Positions 1 to 7,568 of a stretch of DNA of 9,840 nt are shown piece after piece (position 1 is the first letter of the stretch; each line of letters opens with the position of its first letter). The translations under genes were made by a program, and so were the position numbers. Source of the stretch: SIG575 sp045595725 (GTDB taxonomy: Bacteria; Bacillota; Clostridia; Oscillospirales; Acutalibacteraceae); assembly GCA_045595725.1 (NCBI GenBank), contig JAZOAY010000130.1, positions 1 through 9,840 on the forward strand, in the 5' to 3' direction. The notes beneath the pieces were generated by a model, which was not told the DNA's origin, searched no databases, and was given only the letters and a program-made list of their open reading frames with translations.

Positions 1-3000
1 CTTGATAATACTGACAGAAGTCTTGACTGCGACAGCGATGAGGTTGCGGTCACAAGACGTTATTACCGTTCGGGAGAAAGCGAATATCTCCTTAACGGTG
101 AAGGTGTAAGACTTCGTGATATCAACGAACTTTTCATGGATACAGGTCTTGGCCGTGACGGTTATTCAATGGTCAGCCAGGGCAGAATTGCCGATCTTAT
201 TTCGTCAAAATCAGGTCAGCGCCGTGAAATGCTTGAAGAAGCAGCGGGAATTTCCCACTACAGATACAGACGAACAGATGCAAACCGTAAGCTTGACCAG
301 GCGGAAGAAAATCTTGTTCGTCTCCGTGACATTCTTTCGGAACTTGAAAGCCGTGTAGGACCTCTCAAAACGCAGAGCGAAAAGGCGAAAAAATTCCTTC
401 TTCTTGCAGATGAAAAGAAAGAGCTTGAAATAGGTCTGTGGCTTCACACAATTGAGCGTTCAAGAAATCTTCTTAAAGATCAGGAAGAAAAACTTCTTAT
501 TGCAAACGCTCAGTATGAAGATGCTGAAAAGGAAATGAACAAAATCGAAGAAGAACTTGAAGCCCTTACTGCAAAAAGTCAGGGTATAGCAGTTTCTGTT
601 GATTTTATTCACAGAAGTAATGAAGCTCTTGAGGAACAGGTGGCACGTCTTGACTCCGAAGCTGCAGTTGAGCAGAACTCGATTGAGCATAACACAGAAA
701 CTATTGAGAGACTTAATCGTGACATTGAGGCTCTTACAAGTTCAAATGAAGATATTTTCACAAGAATAAATGAAGAAGAAGAAAGCATTTCTGCGATTGA
801 AAAAAGTATTTCCGATAAAAAAGCAGAACTTGAAGCAACTAAGGAAAGGCTTTTCAAAATCCAGAGTGAAAACGAAACTTTTGCAGATGAAATTCTGTCT
901 TTAACAGAAAAAATCGAAAGTTTCTCTAAAGAACTTGCTGATGCAAGAGTGAGAAAATCAACTGCAGATTCTTCAATTGAAGAAATCGCAACACGTGTTT
1001 CTTCTGTTAATGAAACACTTGAATCAAGAAAAGTTTTTGTTGAAAACTCAGTTAAAGAAAAAGAGAAAAAAGAAGAAGAACTTAAAAATATAAAGCAGAA
1101 ATGTGAAGAGGCAAAAAACAGTATTGAGGGTTATTCTCTCAAGGCTGAAACAAGAAAAACAAAGGTAAATGAACTTAAAGCAGAAATTGATCTTCTTGAA
1201 ATTGAACTTCACAAAAAATCGTCAAGGGCAAAAATGCTTGATGACCTTGAAAAGAATATGGACGGTTATTCAGGCAGCGTTAAAGCCGTTATGAAAGAAA
1301 TGAGAAGAGGCGTGCTTAAAGGAATTCATGCACCTTTGTCACAACTTATTTCTGTTGAAAATGATTATGCCGCAGCAATTGAAACAGCTCTCGGAGCATC
1401 AATTCAGCATATCGTTACTGATACTGAAAATGATGCAAAACGTGCCATTAATTTCCTTAAAGAAAACAGACAGGGTAGGGCAACCTTCCTTCCTATTGCT
1501 GCAATCAAATCAAAACCTTTCCCCGAAAAAGACCTTGAAGATGAATTCGGATTTATTGATATGGCAGACAAACTTGTTACATACGATAAACAGTACGAAG
1601 AAATTTTCAAATACGAACTTGGTCACATTGCAGTTGTTGAAGATATGGATTCGGCAATTGCAATTGCAAAAAGACGCGGTTATAAGTTCAAAATTGTAAC
1701 TCTTGATGGTCAGCTTATCAACGCAGGCGGTTCGATGACAGGTGGTTCAAGAACTCAGAATGCAGGTATGCTCAGCCGTGCCGGTGAAATTGAAAAATTA
1801 AATGAAGAAGTTAATAAACTGTCAAAGAAACTTGATGAACAAAGAGAAAAATTCAAAACTCTCAGCGAAGACCTTGTTCTCAGCGAAGCGACACTTTCTG
1901 CTGCTCAGGCAGATTTGCTTACCGCTCAGGAAGATGAAATCAGAGCAGAAAGCAGTCTGAAACTCGTTCTCGGTCAGTTGGAAACACTTGAAAACGGACT
2001 CAAAGAACTTGAGGATGAAAAGAAAAATTCAGAAACACGAATCGAAATTTTCTCTGCTGCATCAAAAGAAAGTGAAGTAAAAATAGCAGAACTTACAACT
2101 GAAATTGAAAAACTTCAGACGGAAGTTCTTTCAAGAAATACAAAACGAGAAGAACTTGTCACTTCACGTGATGAAATAAGCCGTCTTGAAAACGAAATCA
2201 ACATGCAGATGCTTTCAGGTGAAAAGGATATTGAAGCAAAACGTCAGAGTATTCTTCAGCTTAAATCAAGCATCGGTGACAGTGAGGGCAAGGCGGAACT
2301 ACTTAAAGCAGAAATTGAGGAAATCAAAGAGAAAAATAATTCAATTGCAGAAAATATTGTTCTCATAAAAGAAGAAGCAGCAAAAATCAGAGCAAAGCAC
2401 GAAGAAGCAAAAAACGAAATCAGAATGCTTGGTAATCAGCGTAATGAGTGCGAAGAAATGAGCGCACAACTTCGTGTGAAACAGAAAACTGTTACTGCTG
2501 ACCGCGAAAAAATCAACGGCGAACTTATCCGCCTTGAAGAAAGAAAAACTTCAATGCAGAGAGAGTTTGAAGATACAATCAACAAACTCTTTGACGAATA
2601 TCAGTTGACGAGAGAGGAAGCACAAAATCTCGGTATTGTAATCGAAAATATCGGTGAAGCGCAGAAAAAACTTTCTGAAATCAAAGCGAAAATCCGTGCT
2701 CTCGGAAGCGTCAATACTGCGGCAATTGAAGAGTATAAGGAAGTCAGCGAAAGATACGAGTTCATGAAAGGTCAGATCGAGGATATTGAAAAATCCCGTA
2801 ATGAACTTATCAAACTTATTTCTGAGCTGACAGGTAAAATGAGTGAACAGTTCAGAGCACAGTTTGCAAGAATAAATTCATATTTCGGTGAAACCTTTGC
2901 AGAACTTTTCGGTGGCGGTAAAGCGGAACTTATTCTTGAGGACCCCCTGAATGTTCTTGAATGTGCAATCGAAATCAAGGTTCAGCCCCCCGGAAAGAAT

Positions 3001-3321
3001 GTCCGTAATATTGACCTTCTTTCAGGCGGTGAAAAAGGTCTGAGTGCAATTGCACTTCTTTTTGCAATTCTCAAAGTTACTCCTGCGCCTTTCTGTATCT
3101 TTGACGAGGTTGAAGCGGCACTTGATGACGTAAACGTTACAAGATACGCGGAATATGTAAGAAGAATGACCAAGAATACACAGTTCATTCTTATCACACA
3201 CCGTCGCGGTACTATGGAAGAAGCAGATGTGCTATATGGTGTTACAATGCAGGAAGAAGGCGTCAGCAAGATGCTTGAACTGAAAACTGCGGAAATGGCT
3301 AAAAAACTCGGTCTTGCATAA
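1..3321 (+). CDS. smc: Chromosome segregation ATPase SMC (5' end cut by window)
   Basis: SMC forms a long antiparallel coiled-coil dimer that, with ScpA/ScpB, compacts and separates chromosomes on the nucleoid. The frame is open from base 1, so the gene starts upstream; an internal ATG at 136 is not the start. About 1106 residues are visible. The family is usually near 1190, so roughly 80-90 residues with the Walker A loop are missing. Visible residues 1 to about 100 finish the N-terminal head, including the Q-loop region SMVSQGRI and the conserved GQRREMLEEAAGI. A Glu/Lys-rich coil follows to about 415. The hinge is about 420-585, with GYSGSVKAV, the ALGASIQHIV segment and the glycine-rich GGSMTGGS. 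A second coil runs to about 940. The C-terminal head has the ABC signature LSGGEKGLSA (S at 1008) and Walker B FCIFDEVEAALDD (D1035, E1036). All visible ATPase motifs look intact. It ends 12 nt before the MinD-like gene. Confidence 0.97.
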   Translation, partial: LDNTDRSLDCDSDEVAVTRRYYRSGESEYLLNGEGVRLRDINELFMDTGLGRDGYSMVSQGRIADLISSKSGQRREMLEEAAGISHYRYRRTDANRKLDQAEENLVRLRDILSELESRVGPLKTQSEKAKKFLLLADEKKELEIGLWLHTIERSRNLLKDQEEKLLIANAQYEDAEKEMNKIEEELEALTAKSQGIAVSVDFIHRSNEALEEQVARLDSEAAVEQNSIEHNTETIERLNRDIEALTSSNEDIFTRINEEEESISAIEKSISDKKAELEATKERLFKIQSENETFADEILSLTEKIESFSKELADARVRKSTADSSIEEIATRVSSVNETLESRKVFVENSVKEKEKKEEELKNIKQKCEEAKNSIEGYSLKAETRKTKVNELKAEIDLLEIELHKKSSRAKMLDDLEKNMDGYSGSVKAVMKEMRRGVLKGIHAPLSQLISVENDYAAAIETALGASIQHIVTDTENDAKRAINFLKENRQGRATFLPIAAIKSKPFPEKDLEDEFGFIDMADKLVTYDKQYEEIFKYELGHIAVVEDMDSAIAIAKRRGYKFKIVTLDGQLINAGGSMTGGSRTQNAGMLSRAGEIEKLNEEVNKLSKKLDEQREKFKTLSEDLVLSEATLSAAQADLLTAQEDEIRAESSLKLVLGQLETLENGLKELEDEKKNSETRIEIFSAASKESEVKIAELTTEIEKLQTEVLSRNTKREELVTSRDEISRLENEINMQMLSGEKDIEAKRQSILQLKSSIGDSEGKAELLKAEIEEIKEKNNSIAENIVLIKEEAAKIRAKHEEAKNEIRMLGNQRNECEEMSAQLRVKQKTVTADREKINGELIRLEERKTSMQREFEDTINKLFDEYQLTREEAQNLGIVIENIGEAQKKLSEIKAKIRALGSVNTAAIEEYKEVSERYEFMKGQIEDIEKSRNELIKLISELTGKMSEQFRAQFARINSYFGETFAELFGGGKAELILEDPLNVLECAIEIKVQPPGKNVRNIDLLSGGEKGLSAIALLFAILKVTPAPFCIFDEVEAALDDVNVTRYAEYVRRMTKNTQFILITHRRGTMEEADVLYGVTMQEEGVSKMLELKTAEMAKKLGLA

Positions 3322-3333
3322 GGAGGCAATGTT

Positions 3334-4056
3334 ATGGCTAAAAAAATCGTAATTGCTTCTGGTAAAGGCGGTGTGGGTAAATCCACAGTTACCGCCGGGC
3401 TTAGTCGCGCTCTTGAGAACGAGGGAAAAAGAGTTCTTGCTATAGATTTTGATATAGGTCTTAGGTCTCTTGATCTTCTTTTCGGAGTCAGGGAACTTGT
3501 TGTGAAAAACTGGGGAGATATTATCCTGGGGAACTGCGAAAAAGAACATGCAATTATTCATGTCGGAGACATTGATTTTATTTCTGCACCTCTTTTCTTC
3601 AAAGAGGAATTCACACCGGAAAAAATCAGAGAAATGGTGTACTCTTTTGATGAAGATTACGATGTGGTTTTCATTGATGCTCCTGCAGGTATTGCTCAGG
3701 GATTCGGCCTTGCGTGTGCAGGTGCAGATGCGGCAATTGTAGTATCAACTCCCGATGATGTATGTGTAAGAAGTGTTGAAATAACAGCACAGAACCTGAA
3801 AAAACACGGTATCGGTGAAGTAAGACTTATAATCAACAGATTTATTAAGAAACTTTCTGCAAAGAAAAAATTCCTCAATGTTGACCAGGTGATTGACCTG
3901 ACAACGGTACAACTTATAGGTGTTATTCCTTATGATGCAAAGATAGGTTTTTCTTCAATGCAGTCATCTACATTCAATTTCAAAGCGTCATCCCAGAAAT
4001 CTTTCAGCCGTATTGCAAGAAGAATTATGGGCGAAAATGTACCGCTTAAATTATGA
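3334..4056 (+). CDS. MinD-like deviant Walker A ATPase, no C-terminal membrane helix
   Basis: This is a 240-residue P-loop ATPase of the MinD/ParA group, which dimerises on ATP to position division or segregation machinery. The N-terminus has the deviant Walker A ASGKGGVGKST with signature K11 and K16. Switch I is DFDIGLRSLDLLFG (D38, D40), closest to the MinD pattern. Walker B is VVFIDAPAGI (D115). The start is fixed by AGGAGG at 3321-3326, which overlaps the smc stop region and sits 7 nt before ATG, so it is probably co-transcribed with smc. MinD proteins usually have about 265-270 residues and end in an amphipathic membrane-targeting helix. Here the protein stops at GENVPLKL, where that tail should begin. 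No MinC or MinE gene is present. Family membership is clear. Whether it acts in Min positioning or as a cytosolic segregation ATPase is inference, so no symbol is given. Confidence 0.88.
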   Translation: MAKKIVIASGKGGVGKSTVTAGLSRALENEGKRVLAIDFDIGLRSLDLLFGVRELVVKNWGDIILGNCEKEHAIIHVGDIDFISAPLFFKEEFTPEKIREMVYSFDEDYDVVFIDAPAGIAQGFGLACAGADAAIVVSTPDDVCVRSVEITAQNLKKHGIGEVRLIINRFIKKLSAKKKFLNVDQVIDLTTVQLIGVIPYDAKIGFSSMQSSTFNFKASSQKSFSRIARRIMGENVPLKL

Positions 4057-4060
4057 TTTA

Positions 4061-4088
4061 GTGCAAAGTGCAGAATGCAAAACGCAAA
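4061..4088. repeat. Four tandem imperfect 7-bp repeats
   Basis: Four heptamers lie head to tail starting 4 nt after the MinD-like stop: GTGCAAA, GTGCAGA, ATGCAAA, ACGCAAA. All fit the pattern RYGCARA. This region is non-coding; a short frame that runs through it has no protein-like features. The role is unknown. It could be part of a dispersed intergenic repeat together with the palindrome that follows. Confidence 0.6.
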
Positions 4089-4107
4089 ATTTCGGGTCTG
4101 CGACGCT

Positions 4108-4206
4108 ATTATTTAACATCGTAGGGCAGGGACTTGCTCCTGCCGCAAGACATGTAAAATTATTTAACGGTGAGAGTAAACACTCGCCATACGATGCCAT
4201 TTTTTT
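4108..4206. repeat. Nested palindromic element (two hairpins in an outer stem) with T-run
   Basis: An outer inverted repeat CATCGTA (4117-4123) / TACGATG (4190-4196) encloses two hairpins. The first is GGCAGG (4125-4130) / CCTGCC (4139-4144), with a further G-T pair inside. The second is GGTGAG (4169-4174) / CTCGCC (4183-4188), with one G-T pair. The 10-mer ATTATTTAAC occurs twice, at 4108-4117 and 4159-4168, leading into each half. A run of seven T (4200-4206) follows the outer stem by 3 nt, so as RNA it could work as a Rho-independent terminator for smc and the MinD-like gene. The overall form also suits a MITE- or REP-like intergenic element. I cannot tell which without other genomes. Confidence 0.55.
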
Positions 4207-4219
4207 AAACACGATAAAT

Positions 4220-4225
4220 TATAAT
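4220..4225 (+). promoter_or_regulatory. Possible -10 box for the fumarase-lipid kinase group
   Basis: A perfect TATAAT lies 55 nt before the likely GTG start of the fumarase subunit, just after the palindromic element. The hexamer at the expected -35 distance (CCATTT, 4197-4202) is poor, and no TG extension is present. The position is sensible for a promoter, since a new transcription unit should begin here, but the support is weak. Confidence 0.35.
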
Positions 4226-4267
4226 TTACAGAGATTTAATATCTATTTAATTTTTAGTTTTTATATT

Positions 4268-4272
4268 GGAAG
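4268..4272 (+). promoter_or_regulatory. Ribosome binding site that selects the GTG start at 4281
   Basis: GGAAG sits 8 nt before GTG 4281. The in-frame TTG at 4266 would overlap this site, and the in-frame GTG at 4272 has no upstream purine-rich site. The protein from 4281 begins (M)REIDVS, as this family usually does. Confidence 0.6.
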
Positions 4273-4280
4273 TGAAGATA

Positions 4281-5126
4281 GTGCGTGAAATAGACGTATC
4301 TGTGCTGACACAAAAAATAGCAGACATGTGTATAAGAGCAAATAAAATTCTGCCCTGTTCTCTTGAAAAGAAAATATGGTCTGCGGTATCTGCTGAAACA
4401 GAAACACTTCCCAAAGCTGTAATGCAGGATATCCGCGAAAACATTGAATGTGCAAAAGAACTTGATATTCCCGTCTGTCAGGATACGGGAATGGCTGTGA
4501 TTTTTGCTGAAATAGGTCAGGATGTTCATTTTACGGGAGGCAGTTTTGAAAAGGCAATAAACGACGGTGTAGCAAAAGGTTACACGGACGGATATCTGAG
4601 AAAATCAATTGTCAGAGACCCGTTCAGAGACAGAGTGAATACAGGGGACAATACTCCTGCTGTTATTCACATAAAAATAGTTGACGGTGAAAATGTGAAA
4701 CTGACTGTTGCCCCCAAAGGCTTCGGAAGTGAAAACATGAGTAAACTTAAAATGATGACACCGTCTGCAACACGTGAGGATATTGTAAATTTTGTTGTAA
4801 ATTCCGTGAAAGAAGCAGGGGGGAATCCTTGTCCGCCCATGGTTCTCGGAGTTGGTATCGGCGGAGATTTTGAAACGGTTGCCCTTAATGCAAAAAAAGC
4901 ACTCTGCAGAGATGTTTCTCAGAGAAATAAAGATGAATATTATGCCGGAATGGAAACTGAAATTTTAGAAAAAGTGAACATGACCGATGTAGGACCTCAA
5001 GGATTCGGCGGGAAAACAACTGCACTTGCGGTGAATATTGAAGTTTCGCCTACTCACATTGCAGGACTTCCCGTTGCAGTAAATATCGGTTGTCATGTTA
5101 CAAGACACGTTACGGAGATAATCTGA
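4281..5126 (+). CDS. Class I fumarate hydratase-type alpha subunit (Fe-S)
   Basis: This is the alpha (catalytic N-terminal half) subunit of the two-subunit class I fumarase / L(+)-tartrate dehydratase family, which uses a [4Fe-4S] cluster to hydrate fumarate to malate or a similar diacid in the cytosol. The 281 residues from GTG 4281 match the family's usual size of about 280. The three expected cluster cysteines are present: C66 in PVCQDTGM, C184 in GNPCPPMVLG, and C271 in NIGCHVTRH. Other hallmarks are NTGDNTPAVIH and APKGFGSENMSKLKMM. The beta subunit, normally the next gene, is absent: the following gene, overlapping by 1 bp, is an rRNA methyltransferase. The beta subunit must be elsewhere or missing. 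Fumarate versus tartrate or another substrate cannot be decided from sequence, so no symbol (fumA/ttdA) is assigned. Confidence 0.9.
   Translation: MREIDVSVLTQKIADMCIRANKILPCSLEKKIWSAVSAETETLPKAVMQDIRENIECAKELDIPVCQDTGMAVIFAEIGQDVHFTGGSFEKAINDGVAKGYTDGYLRKSIVRDPFRDRVNTGDNTPAVIHIKIVDGENVKLTVAPKGFGSENMSKLKMMTPSATREDIVNFVVNSVKEAGGNPCPPMVLGVGIGGDFETVALNAKKALCRDVSQRNKDEYYAGMETEILEKVNMTDVGPQGFGGKTTALAVNIEVSPTHIAGLPVAVNIGCHVTRHVTEII
5114..5117 (+). promoter_or_regulatory. Ribosome binding site that selects ATG 5126
   Basis: GGAG lies 8 nt before ATG 5126, inside the end of the fumarase subunit gene. This supports a start at 5126 rather than the upstream in-frame ATG at 5090, which would overlap its neighbour by 37 nt. 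A second ATG at 5132 is also possible but would be 14 nt away. Confidence 0.6.
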
Positions 5127-6241
5127 TGAAAATGAATTTTGTTGTACCATGTCTCTTAGGGCTTGAAAAACCTATTGCAGACGAACTTAAAATGATAGAG
5201 GCGGAAGATGTTGTTTGTGAAAACGGCAGAGTTTTGTTTTCGGGTGATGAAAAAATTCTTGCACGCGCAAACATCTGTCTGAGATTTGCAGAAAGAATAC
5301 AGATTTTGGTAGGCTCTTTTGAAGCAAAAAGTTTTGAAGACCTTTTTCAGGGGACTAAAAAACTTCCGTGGGAGCAATGGGTGTCTCCTACAGATGCTTT
5401 TCCCGTAAAAGGTTATTCAATTAATTCAACTCTTTTTTCGGTCAGCGACTGTCAGTCTATAATCAAAAAAGCAGTAGTTGAACGTCTTAAATCAAAATAT
5501 AGAATTGAATGGTTTGAGGAAACAGGACCTGTTCATCAGATTCAGTTTTCTATTATGAAAGATAGAGTGAGTCTGCTTCTTGATACTTCAGGCGCGGGAC
5601 TTCATAAAAGAGGCTACCGTCTTGAGGCAAACGGTGCGCCTATAAAAGAAACTCTTGCAGCATCTTTTAATTATCTTGCAAGGGTGAGAAATTTCCATAC
5701 ACTTTATGACCCTATGTGCGGTTCAGGTACTATTCTCATTGAGGGTGCAATGATGGCTCATAACATTGCACCAGGTGTGAACAGAAATTTTTCTGCCGAA
5801 AGATGGGAACAGATACCCTCATCAGTCTGGACAGAGGAAAGAGAAAGAGCAAAAAGCCTTGTTAATATGGAGTCAACCTTTATGGCTTACGGTTCTGATA
5901 TTGACGAAAAAACTCTTGAAATTGCCAAAATAAACGCTGAGCGTGCAGGTGTGGGAAGTAAAATTGTTTTTGAAAAATGTGACCTGAGAGATTTTGAACC
6001 AAAATCCGACAGAGGTACGGTTATTGTAAATCCTCCCTATGGTGAAAGGCTTCTTGACACAGAAGAAGCGAGCAGACTTTACAGAATAATGGGTGAAAAG
6101 TTTGTATCGAAACGTGGCTGGGCATATTATGTTATCAGTCCTTCAGAGGATTTCGAATATGATTTCGGCAGAAAAGCCGATAAAAGAAGAAAGCTTTATA
6201 ACGGCATGATTAAATGTAATCTTTATATGTATTTTAAATAA
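5126..6241 (+). CDS. rlmL: THUMP-domain 23S rRNA (guanine-N2) methyltransferase, RlmL/YpsC type
   Basis: This protein is predicted to transfer a methyl group from S-adenosylmethionine to N2 of a guanine in 23S rRNA (G2445 in E. coli numbering, by family). It has 371 residues; YpsC-type proteins are about 380, whereas E. coli RlmL is a two-enzyme fusion near 700, so this is the short single-enzyme form. The N-terminal ferredoxin-like/THUMP part spans about residues 1-160 (FVVPCLLGLEKPIADEL; SGAGLHKRGYR just after it). The Rossmann methyltransferase domain has motif I YDPMCGSGTILIEGA (D195) and the catalytic NPPYGER (N302). Its start overlaps the fumarase stop by one base (TGATG), suggesting translational coupling, and 17 nt separate it from the lipid kinase. 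The family is clear; the exact target guanine is inferred. Confidence 0.9.
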   Translation: MKMNFVVPCLLGLEKPIADELKMIEAEDVVCENGRVLFSGDEKILARANICLRFAERIQILVGSFEAKSFEDLFQGTKKLPWEQWVSPTDAFPVKGYSINSTLFSVSDCQSIIKKAVVERLKSKYRIEWFEETGPVHQIQFSIMKDRVSLLLDTSGAGLHKRGYRLEANGAPIKETLAASFNYLARVRNFHTLYDPMCGSGTILIEGAMMAHNIAPGVNRNFSAERWEQIPSSVWTEERERAKSLVNMESTFMAYGSDIDEKTLEIAKINAERAGVGSKIVFEKCDLRDFEPKSDRGTVIVNPPYGERLLDTEEASRLYRIMGEKFVSKRGWAYYVISPSEDFEYDFGRKADKRRKLYNGMIKCNLYMYFK

Positions 6242-6258
6242 TTCCGAGGTGTGTTTTA

Positions 6259-7227
6259 GTGAAATACGTTTTTATTGTCAACCCCGCAGCAGGTAAGAAA
6301 AAAGCGGGAGAATTTATTCCTGAAATTCAGAAGGCTTGTAAAAACAAGGGCGTTGACTATGAGGTTTATCAGACTTCAAGTGTAGGTGATGCGAAAAATT
6401 ACACACGGATACTTGGTGAAAGCGGACAGGAAATCTGTGTTTTAGGTTGCGGCGGTGACGGCACATTGTTTGAAGTCATCAACGGTGCGGTAGGTTTTGA
6501 AAATCTTACTGTGGGTACATTGCCTTTAGGCTCAGGTAATGATTTTGTCAGAAATTTCGGAAACAAAAAAGATTTTCTTGATGTCTGTGCTCAGCTTGAA
6601 GGCGAAAGCAGAAAAATTGACCTTATTAAATGCGGTGACAAATATGCGATAAGCCAGTGTTCAATGGGACTTGACGCGGAAGTCTGCGCAAAACAGGCTG
6701 CATTCAAAAAACTTCCGTTTATGTCTGGGGAAATGGCATATACAGCATCACTCGTTTTTTGTTTCCTTACAAAGTCAAGCAATGTTTTTGAAATTTCAAT
6801 TGATGATGGCGAATTTGAAACTTACGACCTTCTTTTCTCACTTTGCGGAAATGCACGTTACTATGGTGGCGGTTACAAGGGTATACCTCTTGCAATCTGC
6901 GATGACGGTATGCTTGATTTTGTGGTTGTAAAAAAAGATATGCCTGTTATAAAATTCCTTAAATTAATGAATGATTATAAAGCAGGTAAACACCTTGAAT
7001 GGGACAGAGTTATTTACAGAAGAGGTAAGAAAATGACTGTAAGAAGCAAAAAGTTTTCTGCAGTCAATGTTGATGGCGAATGTGAGTTTGTAAAAGAGAG
7101 AACATTTGAAATTATACCTCAGGCAATTAAATTTATGTTCCCCTCAAATGTGGATTTTGATGCAATCCGTAAGACGTGGGATGAAGAAAATAAAGTTTAT
7201 GAAAAACTGTTTACTTTTGCAGTTTAA
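6259..7227 (+). CDS. Diacylglycerol/lipid kinase family protein (DagK-like, YegS type)
   Basis: This is a soluble lipid kinase that phosphorylates diacylglycerol or a related lipid at the membrane surface. In Firmicutes the DgkB relative recycles diacylglycerol released by lipoteichoic acid synthesis. The 322 residues match the family. The N-terminal nucleotide-binding part has IVNPAAGKKK (N8-G12), the catalytic GCGGDGTLFEVINGA (GGDGT at 65-69) and LPLGSGNDFVRNFG (91-95 GSGND). The C-terminal beta-sandwich lipid-binding part has GYKGIPLAICDDGMLDFVVV. GTG 6259 is chosen because GAGGTG (6246-6251) lies 7 nt upstream and NPAAG then falls at the usual position. I see no signal peptide or membrane segment. 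It sits 17 nt after the methyltransferase and is probably in the same transcript. The actual lipid substrate is not shown by sequence. Confidence 0.88.
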   Translation: MKYVFIVNPAAGKKKAGEFIPEIQKACKNKGVDYEVYQTSSVGDAKNYTRILGESGQEICVLGCGGDGTLFEVINGAVGFENLTVGTLPLGSGNDFVRNFGNKKDFLDVCAQLEGESRKIDLIKCGDKYAISQCSMGLDAEVCAKQAAFKKLPFMSGEMAYTASLVFCFLTKSSNVFEISIDDGEFETYDLLFSLCGNARYYGGGYKGIPLAICDDGMLDFVVVKKDMPVIKFLKLMNDYKAGKHLEWDRVIYRRGKKMTVRSKKFSAVNVDGECEFVKERTFEIIPQAIKFMFPSNVDFDAIRKTWDEENKVYEKLFTFAV

Positions 7228-7238
7228 TATGTTAAAAT
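7210..7238 (+). promoter_or_regulatory. Predicted sigma-A promoter for yerC-methyltransferase-hslO
   Basis: The -35 box TTTACT (7210-7215) and the -10 box TAAAAT (7233-7238) are separated by 17 bp, and the -10 has a TG extension (TGT directly before it). The expected start is near 7245, about 13 nt before the yerC ribosome binding site. It overlaps the last codons of the lipid kinase gene. Confidence 0.5.
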
Positions 7239-7271
7239 GAAAAAGAACTTCACATCAGGGAGGAGATTCTT

Positions 7272-7568
7272 TTGAAAGAAAATTTCAAAGATGAAAATAT
7301 AGATTTTCTCATCCGTTCAATTCTCGCATTGGAAACGGAAGAGGAATGCTTCAACTTTTTCTGTGACCTTTGTACGGTTACGGAACTTCAGTCTATTTCT
7401 CAGAGACTTGTTGTGGCAAAAATGCTCAGCGATAAAGAAGTTTACAGTGATATCGTGAAGAAGACAAAGGCAAGTACAGCAACTATCAGCCGTGTTAACC
7501 GTTCTCTCAAATACGGGAATGACGGTTATGAAATTATTTTCGACAGACTCAGGGAGCAGGAAAAATGA
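7272..7568 (+). CDS. yerC: TrpR-like DNA-binding protein, YerC/YecD family
   Basis: This small (98-residue) helical protein is related to the Trp repressor fold and is a predicted DNA-binding regulator; its targets are not established. Hallmarks are EEECFNFFCDLCTVTELQSI (residues 23-42), the QRLVVAKML helix, and a helix-turn-helix at about 57-79 (VYSDIVKKTKASTATISRVN) followed by LKYGNDGY (79-86), the family signature. The TTG start at 7272 is chosen because GGGAGGAG (7258-7265) precedes it by 6 nt; the next ATG, at 7290, would be too far away. The last four bases form ATGA with the next gene's start, so the methyltransferase is likely translationally coupled. The family's tryptophan link is by fold only; no trp genes are nearby. 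Confidence 0.92.
   Translation: MKENFKDENIDFLIRSILALETEEECFNFFCDLCTVTELQSISQRLVVAKMLSDKEVYSDIVKKTKASTATISRVNRSLKYGNDGYEIIFDRLREQEK

Noticed and set aside
1..3321. Odd Walker B (DEVEAALDD) and signature (SGGEKGLSA) in SMC as degenerate motifs
   Set aside because: Both stay within normal variation of bacterial SMC. The catalytic Asp-Glu pair and the signature Ser-Gly-Gly are intact.
2982..3386. Minus-strand open frame of 134 codons opposite the end of smc
   Set aside because: It is a shadow of the conserved smc ATPase head and spans the smc/MinD-like junction. Its composition simply mirrors the coding strand.
4013..4288. Open frame of 91 codons starting inside the MinD-like gene and crossing the gap
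   Set aside because: It is in another frame of the MinD-like gene, then runs through the repeat and palindrome. It has no plausible ribosome binding site and no family features.
7204..7225. Inverted repeat AAACTG/CAGTTT at the end of the lipid kinase gene as a terminator
   Set aside because: The stem is only 6 bp, with little GC and no T-run after it; it overlaps the better supported promoter.
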